From Neurospora intermedia (lineage: Eukaryota > Ascomycota > Sordariomycetes > Sordariales > Sordariaceae), in the NCBI GenBank assembly GCA_037102815.1, contig BTPP01000004.1:2294001-2358000 (forward strand): a stretch of DNA of 64,000 nucleotides. The letters are read 5' to 3'. The position numbers and the translations under genes were made by a program. Every line of letters begins with the position of its first letter. The stretch's first letter is position 1. Positions 1-12,300 of this stretch are shown here, piece after piece. Under the pieces are notes generated by a model. It was not told where the DNA came from, searched no databases, and saw only the letters and a list, made by a program, of their open reading frames with translations.

Positions 1-133
1 GACGCAGAGATGGTTGAAGTATCCATACACAATAGCATGATGCACCTCCAACAAACAGAAGAAAGCAAACACAAGAGAGAAAAAAAGAAACCCAGGAACA
101 CGCACTTACCTTGCTTGGAGGTGGGGAGTACAT
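1..133 (-). CDS. Possible first exon of a gene running off the left edge (partial)
   Basis: Weak candidate. On the minus strand an ATG at 133 opens eight codons (MYSPPPSK) that end at 110 in a perfect fungal donor, AAG followed by GTAAGTG. The pyrimidine-rich DNA before it (about 134-250) looks like a Neurospora-type 5' untranslated leader. The coding remainder would lie beyond position 1, so no product can be named. The alternative is that the donor belongs to a 3'-untranslated intron of the upstream PHD-finger gene on the same strand, or is chance. Confidence 0.25.
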   Translation of the reverse strand, partial: MYSPPPSKVSACSWVSFFLSCVCFLLFVGGASCYCVWILQPSLR

Positions 134-295
134 AGAGGTAGGTTATGCGCGAGGAGGTGAGAGAGATGAACAAAAAATCGAAGAAAAGAATATTTTCCGA
201 ATTAAACGTGGTAAGAAAGAAACACGACACGTAAGTGGAACCCAGCTCCATCCATTTACTTCATAAACGCTGGCTCGCCATCTCATATCATGCCA

Positions 296-3200
296 TCACC
301 TTCTCCTGGCACTCGATCTAACACCTTTCCTAGCCATCGCTGGGTTTGCCCTCTCTCTTCTCCTCGTCACTGGCGGCGCTGATAATGTGGCAGTAGCATT
401 CGCAACAGCAGCAGTAACAGCAGCGGCAGCAACATTCTTACTGCTACTGGCGCCGTCCTCTACTGCTATTTCCGCAGTTACTAGCGGAACAGGGACATGG
501 TTAGGAGATGTCGCCGTAATGGTATCTGCCTCATCGACATCAAACTCGAGGTCCTTGAGGGCCTCATCGTCCATATCCGTCAACTCCTCACTTAGACTTC
601 GCACCGCCTCTCTGCCAGGCCACTGTTCTTCGACGACTGATGTACCTTCGATCTGGAAGCCGTGGAGGTAGGTGGGCACGCCGCCCTCTGTGAGGATGTT
701 GGTGGTCGGGTCGCGGCCGAAGCTTCCATTCGACTGAGGTGGTGTGAGAGGCCCAGACTGTTGAGGGTGCGATAGCTGGGGAACATTGGCGCGGTCGGGA
801 CCTTCGCCGGGTAAAGAGGGCGGAGTGCCAGAGTCTTTGGCGGGTCCATCAGGCAGCTGAAGCTGTTGGGAGTCTTCCTTGCGATTTTCCTTCTCTTCTT
901 CGCCAGCGACTGACTGGCTTGTTGATAGTGTGTTATTGGATTTTGGTGCAGCGTCGACCTCTGATGTGTTTACCTCTATGCTGCCCACACCCGCCTTCTG
1001 TTGGGAGGTATCGACGTTCATCTCATCCGATTCACCGTTGGAATCAACGTTAGCGTCCGCTTTACCGTCCCCGTCTTCGTCACCCTCCCCATCTGCTTCG
1101 CCGTCGCTCTGATCGGCGACGATGATCTGCCCGCCCTCTTCTGGAGCATCAGCCATTTCAACGTCCTCAGCCGCGACACCGTCATGGCTGGACACAGTGA
1201 TTGTGGGTTGCCTGACTTCTAGGCTTGCATCGAGCATGCCTTCTAGTTCTTGATGGAGAGCATCGTAGGGTTTGCTGCAGATATCCGCCTCTGCTTGCAA
1301 TGCTGCTTCGAGATATGGCTGAACTTGCCTTAATATCCTCTTGCCCATCTGCTTGCATTTCTTCACTTCAGCATTGGCGCCGGGTTTCGTCGGTGAAGCA
1401 TACGATGGTTCGACAATTTGGTCTAGACCCGCATGCGGGTTCATTGCAGAGTTGATCTCGGCACTAATGACTTGGCAAAGATCGTGGGTGAACTGCAAGG
1501 TTGTGGTGTAGTAGCGCTTCTCCATTTTGTCCTGCAACTCGGACAAGCCCTTCGCAAAGACGTCCCTATCTGACCTATTCCCGTTAGCACAAGGTTGTTC
1601 GTGACAAGAGTGGCGGTTTTTCGAGACGTACTGGATGGCCTTCTGGAGAGCCGGTATCAGCATCTCATAGACGGGGAAATAGCAGCTGTCCACGAAATCG
1701 CGTTCCATCTCGGCAGCTTCAAGCTTGCTAGCCTCGCGCTGCACGATCTCTTCTGACAAGGCCTTGAGGTGTTCAAGGTCTTTCAATAATGTTCGCGCAA
1801 ACTCAATTCTTCTAGCCAACCGTGTCTTGCCCGATGGTCCCATAGCTGCGAAGTTCCGCCTCGTCAACTCCATGGATGAGAATGTCTCCATCTGGAGCTG
1901 GAGACGTTTCAGAAGAGCAGCACCCCTACGGGCTTCACGCTTAAGAGTCCAATATCGACATGCTTCGGCAACGAAGTCCTTCCTCTTCAGGATAGGGAAG
2001 CGTGCTAGGGCGCTTTCCACCAGATCGTAGACAGCCTGCGGAATGATGGGCGCTCCTGATGGCAGCTTCCATATAGGCTTTCCTGGATGGCCGTTCTTGG
2101 TTTCCCCTAGGACAGCAGAAACCTTGGCGCCCGTCATCTGGGATTCGTCAGGAGGGTGCTCGGTAATGGCGTGCCGGTGGGTAGCTGCCAGTTGCAGGGC
2201 TGAAGCTTGACTATCAGCCCAGATGCGGCCCTTCATGGCGCGTTTATAAAAGCGCTTGGCATCTTTTGTCGCCTGAACAACATCGTTCTCCTTCGCGTAG
2301 TCCTGCGGACAGTGTTTGTCGCAGTATGCTTTGAGTGGCAGACCGCCTTCCAACACTGCAAGAGCACCCTGGCTGTTCTTCATCTTCAGATATAGCCGAC
2401 TTCGTCTAGCGCATGTGACGTGGAAAGCCTGAAAGCAGTTTTTGTTAGAGCACTGGATGCAGGCTCCCATCTTCTGATTGCAAATGTAGCACACGAGTTT
2501 CCACCTGTTCTTGGGGACCTTTTCCACTTCCATCACCGGCTCCATGAAGGTGTGATTCCCAAGCGACACTTCTGGAATCCACATGGCACACAGGAGATGT
2601 GCCCATTTTGACGAGTTGGTCTGCTTGAATGCACCGTCGGTATTTGGACAGAAGATGCAGGTTGGGACACCACGCCCAATAAGCTGGCATTTTCGACATA
2701 GCCACTGGCCCTCTGGAATAAAAGGTACACCGTAGCACTCTTGGTGTACTGCAAGATCGCAGCCATCGCAAAAGACAATGGCATTGGTGTTTTCGCAATC
2801 CCCATCATCGCAAATGGCGCACTTGCTATCCTGCTCCTCGCCGGTCTGCGGTTCGCCGTTGACTGCCGCTGCTGAGCTCGACCTGGGCCTATGAGTCTGT
2901 GGTGGTTTCGGATTTGGCTTTGGTATCCTCTTCTCTAGCGCATGCCATTCCTTCTCGATCTTTGTTATTGTGATTTCGAATATTTCTCGGGTTATAGTGT
3001 CGAGGTTGGAGTCCTTGCGGCGCCTGTTTAGTGTCTCAAGCCACATATCATCTTGCTCATCCATGTCATATTCGACCCTGCCAACAGCCCCCGCCGAATT
3101 GTGTGCAGAATCACTATTTGCTTGTGTCATGGTCGAAGGATCGATGTCTTCCTCGACGTTCGCATCCGTGGCCTTGATGAGTTTCCGATCCGGCCGAATG

Positions 3201-4150
3201 AAGTTGTCGCTCTCCTGATAGCCCACATTGGACATGGATTTGTCGACATATCGTGCTTGGCCAAAAGTCTTGCTCTCGAATAGGGCTATTCGGTCGGTTT
3301 TTCGGTATGATGGCTGCTTGAGGTCCAAACGCTCTTTTGGCGTCTGGTTGTGGATCGGAAGAACTTTGGGTGTTTTTGGTGTGATACCAAAGTCCAGCGG
3401 ACGGTTTGCATAGATAGAAGACGATTCTCTCGTTGGTCGCAGTGGCCTACGCCTACTAGGTGTATCTGTGACCGAACCAACAAGTAGAGACCTATCCTGC
3501 CCACTAGGTGTTGCTGCATGAGGTGCGTCCGTTGACACCATGTTGTTGTTGTTGGTGCTCTTCGTAGGAGTAGTGGCGCCATTATCTTGGCCACCTAGTT
3601 GATGTTGTTGTTGTTGTTGCGGTTGTTGTTGGACAGCAGGTGTATGAGGTGCCTCCCTCAGGATACCGTCTACTTCGTCGGCTTGAAAGATCATAAATGT
3701 CCCCTCGATATCCAGGTTTGGGTGAAACTCTTCCCACCCACGCTCCTCTCGGGGCTTGTAGCCTTCGCTCTGAACAACGGCCGCTACCACGGCGGCAGCC
3801 GAACTGTATTGCATATCGTCGAGTTTATCGCGGTTCACGGCGGTCCGTATCCTTGTACTTCGCTCTCGTTTCGGGAAAACGCTTGGGGAGGCTCGGGCGG
3901 CGGATGTTCGTATTCTTGATGCGGAGCCCGATGGCTCGGCCGGGGTTTCGACACCATCTTCATCAATAAAACGTCCGCCACCGCCAGGCCCACCAGGCAC
4001 GTATCGTCTCTTCTTCAAGGGTGGCTCGGTTGCCGGGGCGCCTGAGGCGTGTCTCTTGCCGCGGGAGGTGGTCGCAGAACCTCCGGCCCTTGAACGAGCC
4101 TTGGGCCGACTCTGAGGTCGCCGCCGCGGGGTTGATGGCACCGGCGCCAT
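296..4150 (-). CDS. nto1: PHD-finger histone-acetyltransferase subunit, NTO1/BRPF type
   Basis: Single-exon gene of 1284 codons. The ATG at 4150 is chosen because it is the first ATG in the frame and has a strong context (GCAGCCATGG); the 26 upstream codons start only at a TTG. The N-terminus is basic (residues 1-50). An enhancer-of-polycomb-like segment follows (about 280-410, with VEYDMDEQDDMWL), then a C4HC3 PHD finger (about 444-490: CAICDDGDCENTNAIVFCDGC), a CxxC knuckle and an extended PHD (about 498-600, ending HVTCARR). This PHD-knuckle-PHD order defines the BRPF/NTO1 scaffolds that anchor MYST-type acetyltransferases (NuA3 in yeast) on histone H3. As in yeast Nto1, I see no bromodomain or PWWP. 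The C-terminal third is low-complexity and acidic with a basic end. A Q-rich run lies near residues 173-184. Other PHD scaffolds are possible but fit less well. Confidence 0.85.
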   Translation of the reverse strand: MAPVPSTPRRRPQSRPKARSRAGGSATTSRGKRHASGAPATEPPLKKRRYVPGGPGGGGRFIDEDGVETPAEPSGSASRIRTSAARASPSVFPKRERSTRIRTAVNRDKLDDMQYSSAAAVVAAVVQSEGYKPREERGWEEFHPNLDIEGTFMIFQADEVDGILREAPHTPAVQQQPQQQQQHQLGGQDNGATTPTKSTNNNNMVSTDAPHAATPSGQDRSLLVGSVTDTPSRRRPLRPTRESSSIYANRPLDFGITPKTPKVLPIHNQTPKERLDLKQPSYRKTDRIALFESKTFGQARYVDKSMSNVGYQESDNFIRPDRKLIKATDANVEEDIDPSTMTQANSDSAHNSAGAVGRVEYDMDEQDDMWLETLNRRRKDSNLDTITREIFEITITKIEKEWHALEKRIPKPNPKPPQTHRPRSSSAAAVNGEPQTGEEQDSKCAICDDGDCENTNAIVFCDGCDLAVHQECYGVPFIPEGQWLCRKCQLIGRGVPTCIFCPNTDGAFKQTNSSKWAHLLCAMWIPEVSLGNHTFMEPVMEVEKVPKNRWKLVCYICNQKMGACIQCSNKNCFQAFHVTCARRSRLYLKMKNSQGALAVLEGGLPLKAYCDKHCPQDYAKENDVVQATKDAKRFYKRAMKGRIWADSQASALQLAATHRHAITEHPPDESQMTGAKVSAVLGETKNGHPGKPIWKLPSGAPIIPQAVYDLVESALARFPILKRKDFVAEACRYWTLKREARRGAALLKRLQLQMETFSSMELTRRNFAAMGPSGKTRLARRIEFARTLLKDLEHLKALSEEIVQREASKLEAAEMERDFVDSCYFPVYEMLIPALQKAIQYVSKNRHSCHEQPCANGNRSDRDVFAKGLSELQDKMEKRYYTTTLQFTHDLCQVISAEINSAMNPHAGLDQIVEPSYASPTKPGANAEVKKCKQMGKRILRQVQPYLEAALQAEADICSKPYDALHQELEGMLDASLEVRQPTITVSSHDGVAAEDVEMADAPEEGGQIIVADQSDGEADGEGDEDGDGKADANVDSNGESDEMNVDTSQQKAGVGSIEVNTSEVDAAPKSNNTLSTSQSVAGEEEKENRKEDSQQLQLPDGPAKDSGTPPSLPGEGPDRANVPQLSHPQQSGPLTPPQSNGSFGRDPTTNILTEGGVPTYLHGFQIEGTSVVEEQWPGREAVRSLSEELTDMDDEALKDLEFDVDEADTITATSPNHVPVPLVTAEIAVEDGASSSKNVAAAAVTAAVANATATLSAPPVTRRRERANPAMARKGVRSSARRR

Positions 4151-5593
4151 GGCTGCTTGATGGATGAAGCAATAAAGCTGATGGATGAGTCGAAGGCGAC
4201 GGATAAGTGATGGGTGAGCGGTGGTCAAAGGGGGATCACCGCGTTGGAGATGGTGGCTGAGGAATCACTCGAGAGGGTCGGCGGTTCGGCTCGATCATTG
4301 GTGGAGGAAGCGTAGATACGCGACCGTGGGCTAGAAGGCAAGAAGAAGCGGGTGTGCGATGGTCAACGATGCGGGAAGCGTGAGGGAGCCCGGTAGGCCT
4401 GAAGACGTGACGTTCTCGAAAACGCGAGGCTCGAGTGATCGCTAGCCAATCAGCATGCCGCGGTCAAGGGCAAGAAAGATGGCCCACTGGCTATCCGCTT
4501 ACGTAACGACAGCCGCACGCATGTCACGGGCCCTAAAATCGACCAGAACAAGGGGTTCCAGGGGTTGGGAGGGGCTTACCGCTCGTTTCGGCCTAGCCCT
4601 TTGAGCTAAATTCCGCGGTGCAGCTTGCGTGCGTGGATCATCTTCACTTCAGTCACCAAACGGTTTTGGCACATTTCGATCCCTAATCCCAGCCACCCTC
4701 GAAGATCCCCCAGAACTCAACCTTAAGCTTTGGCAAATTGCAAACCACAAGATACCTGTAGTGCACAGTTACAGTTTTGGTGGCAGACCCTTTCGTTTGG
4801 CGAATGTCGTTATGTTTCAGACAAAGCTGCGTGGCGACACATTCAAGAATCAAACCAACTGTTTCCATCACGGGGAGGAGGCGGGATGAAAGAAAGGGCT
4901 GACACCAACAGCAGAACTTGGGCAGTTGGGTATGCGCGTTCGCACGCTGGATCCGGCGAGCTTTGAGGTGAGTTCCAGCTCTTTGTTTCTTTCCTGTGTG
5001 TTCTCCCGAGAAATCCATACATAGAGCTAGTTTGGCAAAAGATCAGATTGTCGTCACAGAAACCGACCATCTTCATCCATCCCTAGGTCAACGCAGAGAA
5101 CGGGCAGCGCACAATATCCAGATTTACTGTTAAACCATGATGTAATTCTTCCACAGAGATGCGATTTTCGTGCGTGGTAGTATTAATTAGTTGCACTGTC
5201 TTGGCAAGTCCGAGTCCCCCACTCACCTTTCCCACGACCCACGGTCGGCCCCCTGGCCCCCATCCGTTCATGCATTTTTTTCGAATTGACCATTCAGCCT
5301 TGCCACCTCATCAGCAGTTAGAAAGGATCATTACAAAGAGAAACAAAAAATCCTCTCTAACTATGTAACATTCGCGCGCGTAACGCATGATCCCGGATGT
5401 GCTCGACGTCTGATTGGCCTTCCTCCTCATCGGATCCGAGCCAGATAGTAAAGGGATGGAATTTCACGGGAAGGGTAAGGAACGGAAAAGTAAGGAAAGG
5501 TAAGGAAAAAATAAGGATTTTTTCCGCACGTGACTCAACATGTGACCTCATACCCCAGTTTTACACACATATGGTGTGTAAATCTGGTATCTA
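4151..5593. other. Spacer upstream of the PHD-finger gene
   Basis: No convincing gene. The first 450 bases hold the probable leader and promoter of the minus-strand PHD-finger gene, including a CCAAT box at 4446-4450. The short reading frames here overlap each other, lack splice support and resemble no family I know. Near 5460-5510 lies an imperfect GGTAAGGAA-type purine repeat. Composition falls abruptly to AT-rich at about 5594. Confidence 0.6.
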
Positions 5594-6389
5594 AGGCCAC
5601 ATTCTGTATCAAAATACCGTATAAATTATTTAATATCCAAGCAAATATTAATTAAACTAGCTAAATCTGACAATCTTTTCTACCTACATCTCAATACCCG
5701 TAATATTCAACACTATAACTATAGCGGTTAATCCTTATTTAATATAATAGGATCGTCCTCCTGCATCTCTATATATAACCGATCCTCTAGTTCGTTAAAG
5801 AATTCCTATCTTTACACTTCTAGTAATACTATAAAAAGAATATAATTCTTATTAAGAACTTTACAATTTATAAAAATAAATATTACTATATTTATTTTAT
5901 TAACTACTATACAGCTACGTAATAGTCCCTCGATATAGTTTATTACTAAAAAAGTACGTTTAAAAGGCATACTATTAACTAGTATTTGCAATAGTCTAAT
6001 AGCTATTTACTAAAACTTACTACCTTCTATATAATAGTAAGTCTAAAAAATAATAGGTTGGAGGTTAAATTGCTATACTAATCGTTACTAGGTAAATATC
6101 CCTTCTCTAACCAAGTAGAGTAAAAATTCGTTAATTAGCTTACAACTATTAATATTAATAGATTAGCTATATTAGTTTATAAAAGTATAAATTTAGGGTA
6201 TAACTTCTAGAATAATTGGCTAGATCTATTGAATTTATACCCCTATATTATCTAGTAAAATAAGGTATACTAACTAATTTATAGGAATTAATTATTTATT
6301 CCTCCTTATAGTATAAATAGCTATAAGCGACTCCTAGTTGTATATATATAGTCTTATTCCTTGTACTATAAACTATAGCGCCTTATTAG

Positions 6390-9300
6390 TATAAGGTCCT
6401 TCTCCAGTTCTCTGGAGGGGAAAACCGTAAGACGTTAAGCGCCTCCGGATAAAAACCTCTAGCTCTATTTCGGCCGTAGTTTATTACACCGCTCCTATTT
6501 TGCTTATAGTTATAACGGTTCTTACCTACCGCTATAGCGAATATAATTTCGTTTCTCCTACTATTATATTATCCTAATATTAGAATAATAGGAATAATAG
6601 GAATAGGATTAGACTCGGTACGCTACCTCCTTCGCCGCCTTTCTATTTTACTCCCTACTATTCCCTCCTTTACTTTTTTTCTACTTCCCTATCCTATTTT
6701 TCCGTTTATTACCCTACTTCTCTGCTTCCTTCCCTTATTTATAAATATTTCTACTCCGTTATTTACTCTTTTACCTTATAGTTCTACCCCTATTTATATT
6801 AATATAAAGACCCTTTCCTTCGTTTATATAATCCCCCTATATAGTACCCTTCTTAGTCTTTCTCTTTTTTCTTCCCTATTGTAATTTCTATTAAAATAGC
6901 TTCCTTCGGCCGTTATTGTCCTAGCCCTATCGATTTAACTTCCAATACGGAGGGTTCTTCCTTTATTACATCCTTAAGTCCTATATCCCCTATAGTTCCT
7001 TCGGTCGTACTCTTAGAATTTATATTCTTTATTTGTACCCTTTGCGATTTCTTCGGTAGTTATCCCCTTTAAAACTAGTATAGTTTCTTCCTTTCCTTTT
7101 TTAATCTTTATACTAATTTAATTAGTATTATTTGTAAAATTCTTTACCTTTATTATATTTTAGATTTCGCTTCCGTTACATACTCTAATAATAAGTTTAG
7201 TTCCTTTAATACTTTTAAGAAGGTCGTTACTAATAGGATTTATTTTATTTCGTTTACTAATAAATCTTTTATCCTCTTTTCTTTTTTTCTATTATTTAAT
7301 TCCTACGTTTTTAATTAGTAGTACTTAGAATATTATTTACAATTATACTACTAATAAATATATATTGGACGTCCCTACCGGTTTTTATAATATTTATAAT
7401 ATTATTTAGGTAGTAGCCGTTACTATAGTATTAGGTAATTTAGATAGTTTTAACCGCAATTTAAATACCTTCCATTATATTACTAATAATTTTTCTAATT
7501 ATATATATATTCGCTTAGAATAGAACGGCCTTCCTATTAACTATAAGCGTTTTTTTTATATTATAGGCTATAGTATTACTAAGTAATAGTAGAAGGGTTA
7601 TTACAAATTAGTTGCGAAGGATATTTATTACAGTTGTATCCCTTCCTTATTTAGCAATAGTATTATAAACCTAGTTCGGATTACGTTCGATTTTAGTAGT
7701 AGTATTATTATTTCTATATAGGTCGTATCCGATAGTAGTAATTATATTACTTTTATTTGTACGGTTTCCAATTTTAGTAGCGGTAGTAATTCTATTCCTA
7801 ATAGTTTTATAACCGTTAATATTTTTAATTATACTCTTATAAATAATAATTAAATTTAGTAGCGCTATAAGGTTATTACGAATTAGGTTCGTATAATAAA
7901 ATTATTCGAATAATTTTTTAAGCGTAATTAAGCGTTCGTTAGATAATATTTTTCGGTTCTTATTATAACTATAATTTAAATAGTTTTTATAGTTAGTATA
8001 AATATTTCTTCTTTATTCCTATCCTATTATTTTAGTATTATTAATATTTTATTTTCTTTTTAGGAATACTTTACGATTTCCTTACATTATTCCTCTTTTA
8101 ATTCGATTATTAAATAGTACTTTCTTAACCTCCTTAACTTTAATATTTATAATAGAATCCTTTCGGTTTTAATTCTATTATTTAAATATTTTTAGAATTC
8201 TTCCTTCGTTAATAGTTAAACTTTTAAATTTAATTAGAAAATAGTGTCCGTATTAAAGTAATTTAGGATAATATAGGCGAATATTTCTTTTTCGAACCTA
8301 TAAGCGCAAATAGGAATTAGGACGCCCGGTACTTTCTTCCGGTGGAAGAAGGCTTAAAGGTTAATAATTTCTATTTTAATTTAAATAAGGAGGGAATTCT
8401 TTATTTTAGTTAGTAGGTATAGCTCTTCTTCGGTTTCTTTTAGTTATCGGCGTTTTCCTTTCTTTTTCTTTATATTAATTATATATTATTAGATAATTTT
8501 TCCGTTAAATTTAAGGGTAAGGTTAGCGATAGTAAATTTGTATTATCGCTCTAATTTTACTATTATTGTTACTAGGTAGTAATTATAATATAATATTTAT
8601 TCCTAATTTATTATTTCTTTTAACTATTCTTCCTTATTAACGGTTATTAACTCTAGAGTTTATAATAGTAGTAACGGTTAAGTCCCTAATTCCGAGGGGG
8701 GGTTAATTATTATTACTAGTAATTTTTCCGTTAGTACCTACATTTCGGCCTATCGAACTTTAATTATATTATTCTTTAGTTTATTAGTAGGTAGCCGACT
8801 TTTAGTTCGTTGTACCTAAATATAGTTAGAGATTTAAATTATAGTCCCCCGGACGAATTGGGCTTAATTTATTTAGGTGAACCTTTCTTTAAAGGTTTGG
8901 ACCCTTTTATTAAAGTAGAAGTCGAGCGGTGGATAAAAGGTTTCCGTTTTTAAATTTTATATTAGTATAGCTTTATACGTCCTAGCGACGATTTTTAAAT
9001 ATTTGGTTTAGTATTTCGTTAACTTAATTACTATCCTCCGAAGTTTATTATAAATTTTAGTCGGTTAATAGAATATAAAGGCTCTATATATAATAGTATT
9101 ACGAATATACTTAGTATATATTTCTTTTATTTAAATAAAGGAGTAACCCTATATTTTCGTTACTAATTTTGTAAATATATTCGTCTATATTATTATTTTC
9201 TTTTTTACTATTTTTATATAAGTTTTATAGTTAAACTTACAGTCTAGTTAGACCCTTAGGAATTATATTAATTCCGTCGGTTAAAGTACTATTTCTTTAA

Positions 9301-12300
9301 ATTAGAGAGTTTCTATCTTTAGTACCTTTGTTTATATAAAGTATATTAATTCCGTCTTAATTATTTTAAATTCTATACTTTTCGCCCCTATTTATTTTAA
9401 ATATATTTTTTATATTATTTATAATATTTAATAATTTTCTTCGGTAGTACGGACTATTATTATAATATTAATATTATTAATAAAATTAATTATAATTATA
9501 TTTAGGATTATTATTAATTTCCAATATAGTAAAGTAATAAAGAGAATAAATAAAATAGGGGAGAGGGGGGAGCTTTATAGTATTTTAATAGTAATTGTGT
9601 AGGGGTAAGAGGTTTCGTTATTAAAGAAGAGAGAACCTTTTTTTCTAGCAATAAAGTTCGCTACTTACTAAATAATTTATATTAGGAATTATATTTCCTA
9701 TAGGGTATATAGAAGTTACTTATAATTAATTCTATTAAACATTCCTTTTAAATTTAGGAGTATAAAGGATATTACAGCTTTAAATTTCTAAGTTGTATAT
9801 ACTACGTTAATAATTACCCGGATTATAAATTCTATTAAACGGTTTATTTAATTATTTATTTAGCTTTCTAATAGGAGGTTAAACTCTTCGGTTATTTATA
9901 TAAACCTTTTAGCTACGAATATTTCGAAGATTTTTCTTACGTTATTAAGTAGCAATATTAGTTTTTATATACCCGCTAGCTTCTATTAGGCGGCGTTTTT
10001 CCTAAGCTTTTTAAGGATAATTATTTTTACGTCCTTAAACTACTATAGGAAATGTCCGAATTAGAGGCTAGCGGATATTAAATATACTATAGTTTATTAG
10101 AATAATTATTTATATATTTTTAAAAATTTATTTAAATATTAATCGATCCTAGGGGTTTTATTAAACGCTATCCAGGAAAGTATATTTTAAATATTTTCTT
10201 TATTAATTAATTTACTAATAATTATTAATTTAATATTATTTAGCAGTTTAATTTAGTTTAGTAAGTAGTCTATTAGGACTTTTACTTTTAGGAAGAAATA
10301 ATTAGTAAGGATTTTAGCCTTACTATTATAATTTCCAATTTCTATTACCCTTTCGTAAGTTTAAAGGGCTAATAATTTAGGCGGGTTTATTAATTTATAG
10401 CTTTAGATATAAATTTATTATTCTAAGGGTTAAAATTAATTTAGGTTCTTCAAAGCTTTAGCAACGCTATTATATTATATAGTTTATTAAACTTTTATAA
10501 TTATCTTCTTCTTTTTTATTATAGTTTCAATAAAATTCCTTTAATTTAATATTATTTAGTATTTAAACTACTCCTAATATATTTTCTATACTTCTTTTAT
10601 TACTATCCTATATTCTAATATTTATTAATTTACTTTCTTTCTTCGACTTTTCTTTTAGTGCGGGACGAATTCCTTTGTAATACTTATAAATTCTTTATTA
10701 AACCTACGAAAGGCGAATTTAAATTCCTCTATTATATTAATCCTTTTTAGGACTAATATTTATTTCTCTACCGCTTCCTTTACTTTTATTATATTTATAA
10801 AATTCTAACTATATTTTTTTTCCTTTTCTATTTTTTTATTTTTCTTTCCTATTTAGATTTAAATTTTTTAAAGGTAATAGTCCGAGCCGGTTTATTTATA
10901 CCTTTACGCTCCTTAATATTTAATTTTAATTTTAGGTAATAGTTATATATAATCGATTATTCTATCCCTCTCTCTTTATATTATATTTTTGAATTTTATT
11001 AGTTTATTGTAGGGGGTAAATAAATTAAGTCTCTAACGTTATATTTATATAAGGAAGCGAACAGCCTTTAGGTTAATTCTATTTTTTAAATTCTAATTAG
11101 GATAATAGAAATTATAGTCTCTAATTACAATTAGGTTTCCTATTAAGGGCCCGACTTCGAAAAATTTAAGGAGCGGCGATCCTTATTAATATTCTAGTAT
11201 TCCTTATATAAAGATAGGAGAGTAAATAGAAAAGACGGTCGTTAAATCTTTTAAGCTCTTAAACGTTATTATAGCCTAATCCTTTCTAATTTAGAAATTT
11301 AAATCCTTTAAATTCTATTTCTTATTTATATATATTATTACCCTTCCCTTCTCTATATAATTAACTTTAAAATATTTTTTACCTTTAGGATAGTAAATAT
11401 CCTTATTTAAATTTCTACCCGGCTTTTAAATTACTATAATATTATAAATCTCTTTTTATTTAAATAAAAGTTTCCTTCTCTTGTACGATTTCCCTACGTT
11501 CTAATAGAGTATTTTTAATTAGATTATCAATTACCCTAAAATAGGGTTCCTTCTAGTCCTTCTACGGAGGATAAAAGTATTACTTCCTTAGGGGGGGTTG
11601 TAATTATATAAATACTATTACTACTATACAATTAATTCCCTCCTATATTCTAAGAGTATATATAAATATTTATCGGACTTTAAAGGTTTAACGGTTTTAA
11701 TTAGGAGGATAGGCCGACGATCTTCTTCGGCCGTCCTCTCTTTATAATTCTTTTAATATATTTCTTTAAAGTAATAATAATATAAGAATTGGGGGGAGCG
11801 TTTAGGAGGACGCCCTCGTCTATAATTTTTATCGTTAATTTTAATACCTTTCCGGCTAAGTTTTTACAGGGGGCGAATACCTATAGCCTTTCAATATATA
11901 CAATAAACGCTTTTATAATTACTTTCCGGAGGATAAAGTACTTTTTATAATTATATATATAGTAGCCCTTCTTCCTATATAATTTATAATAGATAGATAA
12001 TTTATTATTATTAAACGGGTAATTTACTTCGCCGAAGTAATTTCTTTTATATTTAATTTTACTATAGCGGGTATAGATATTTTTTTAGTAGTAGAATTTT
12101 GCTATATATCCGATTCTTTAATATTTAAAGTATTATTGGACATTATTCGAAATTTAGAACAATTCGTATAAATATATACTACCGTCCTAGAGGAAGAGGT
12201 TATCCTAGAGGAAGTATATTACTAATATAGTAGCGACTTTTATTAGAAGTAGGCTTTTATTTTCTCCGTCCCGTCTCTTTTATAATTGAATTTTAATAAT

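Noticed and set aside
4151-4228. N-terminal extension of the PHD-finger protein
   Set aside because: Begins at TTG; the first ATG (4150) has a strong initiation context and starts a basic region typical of the family.
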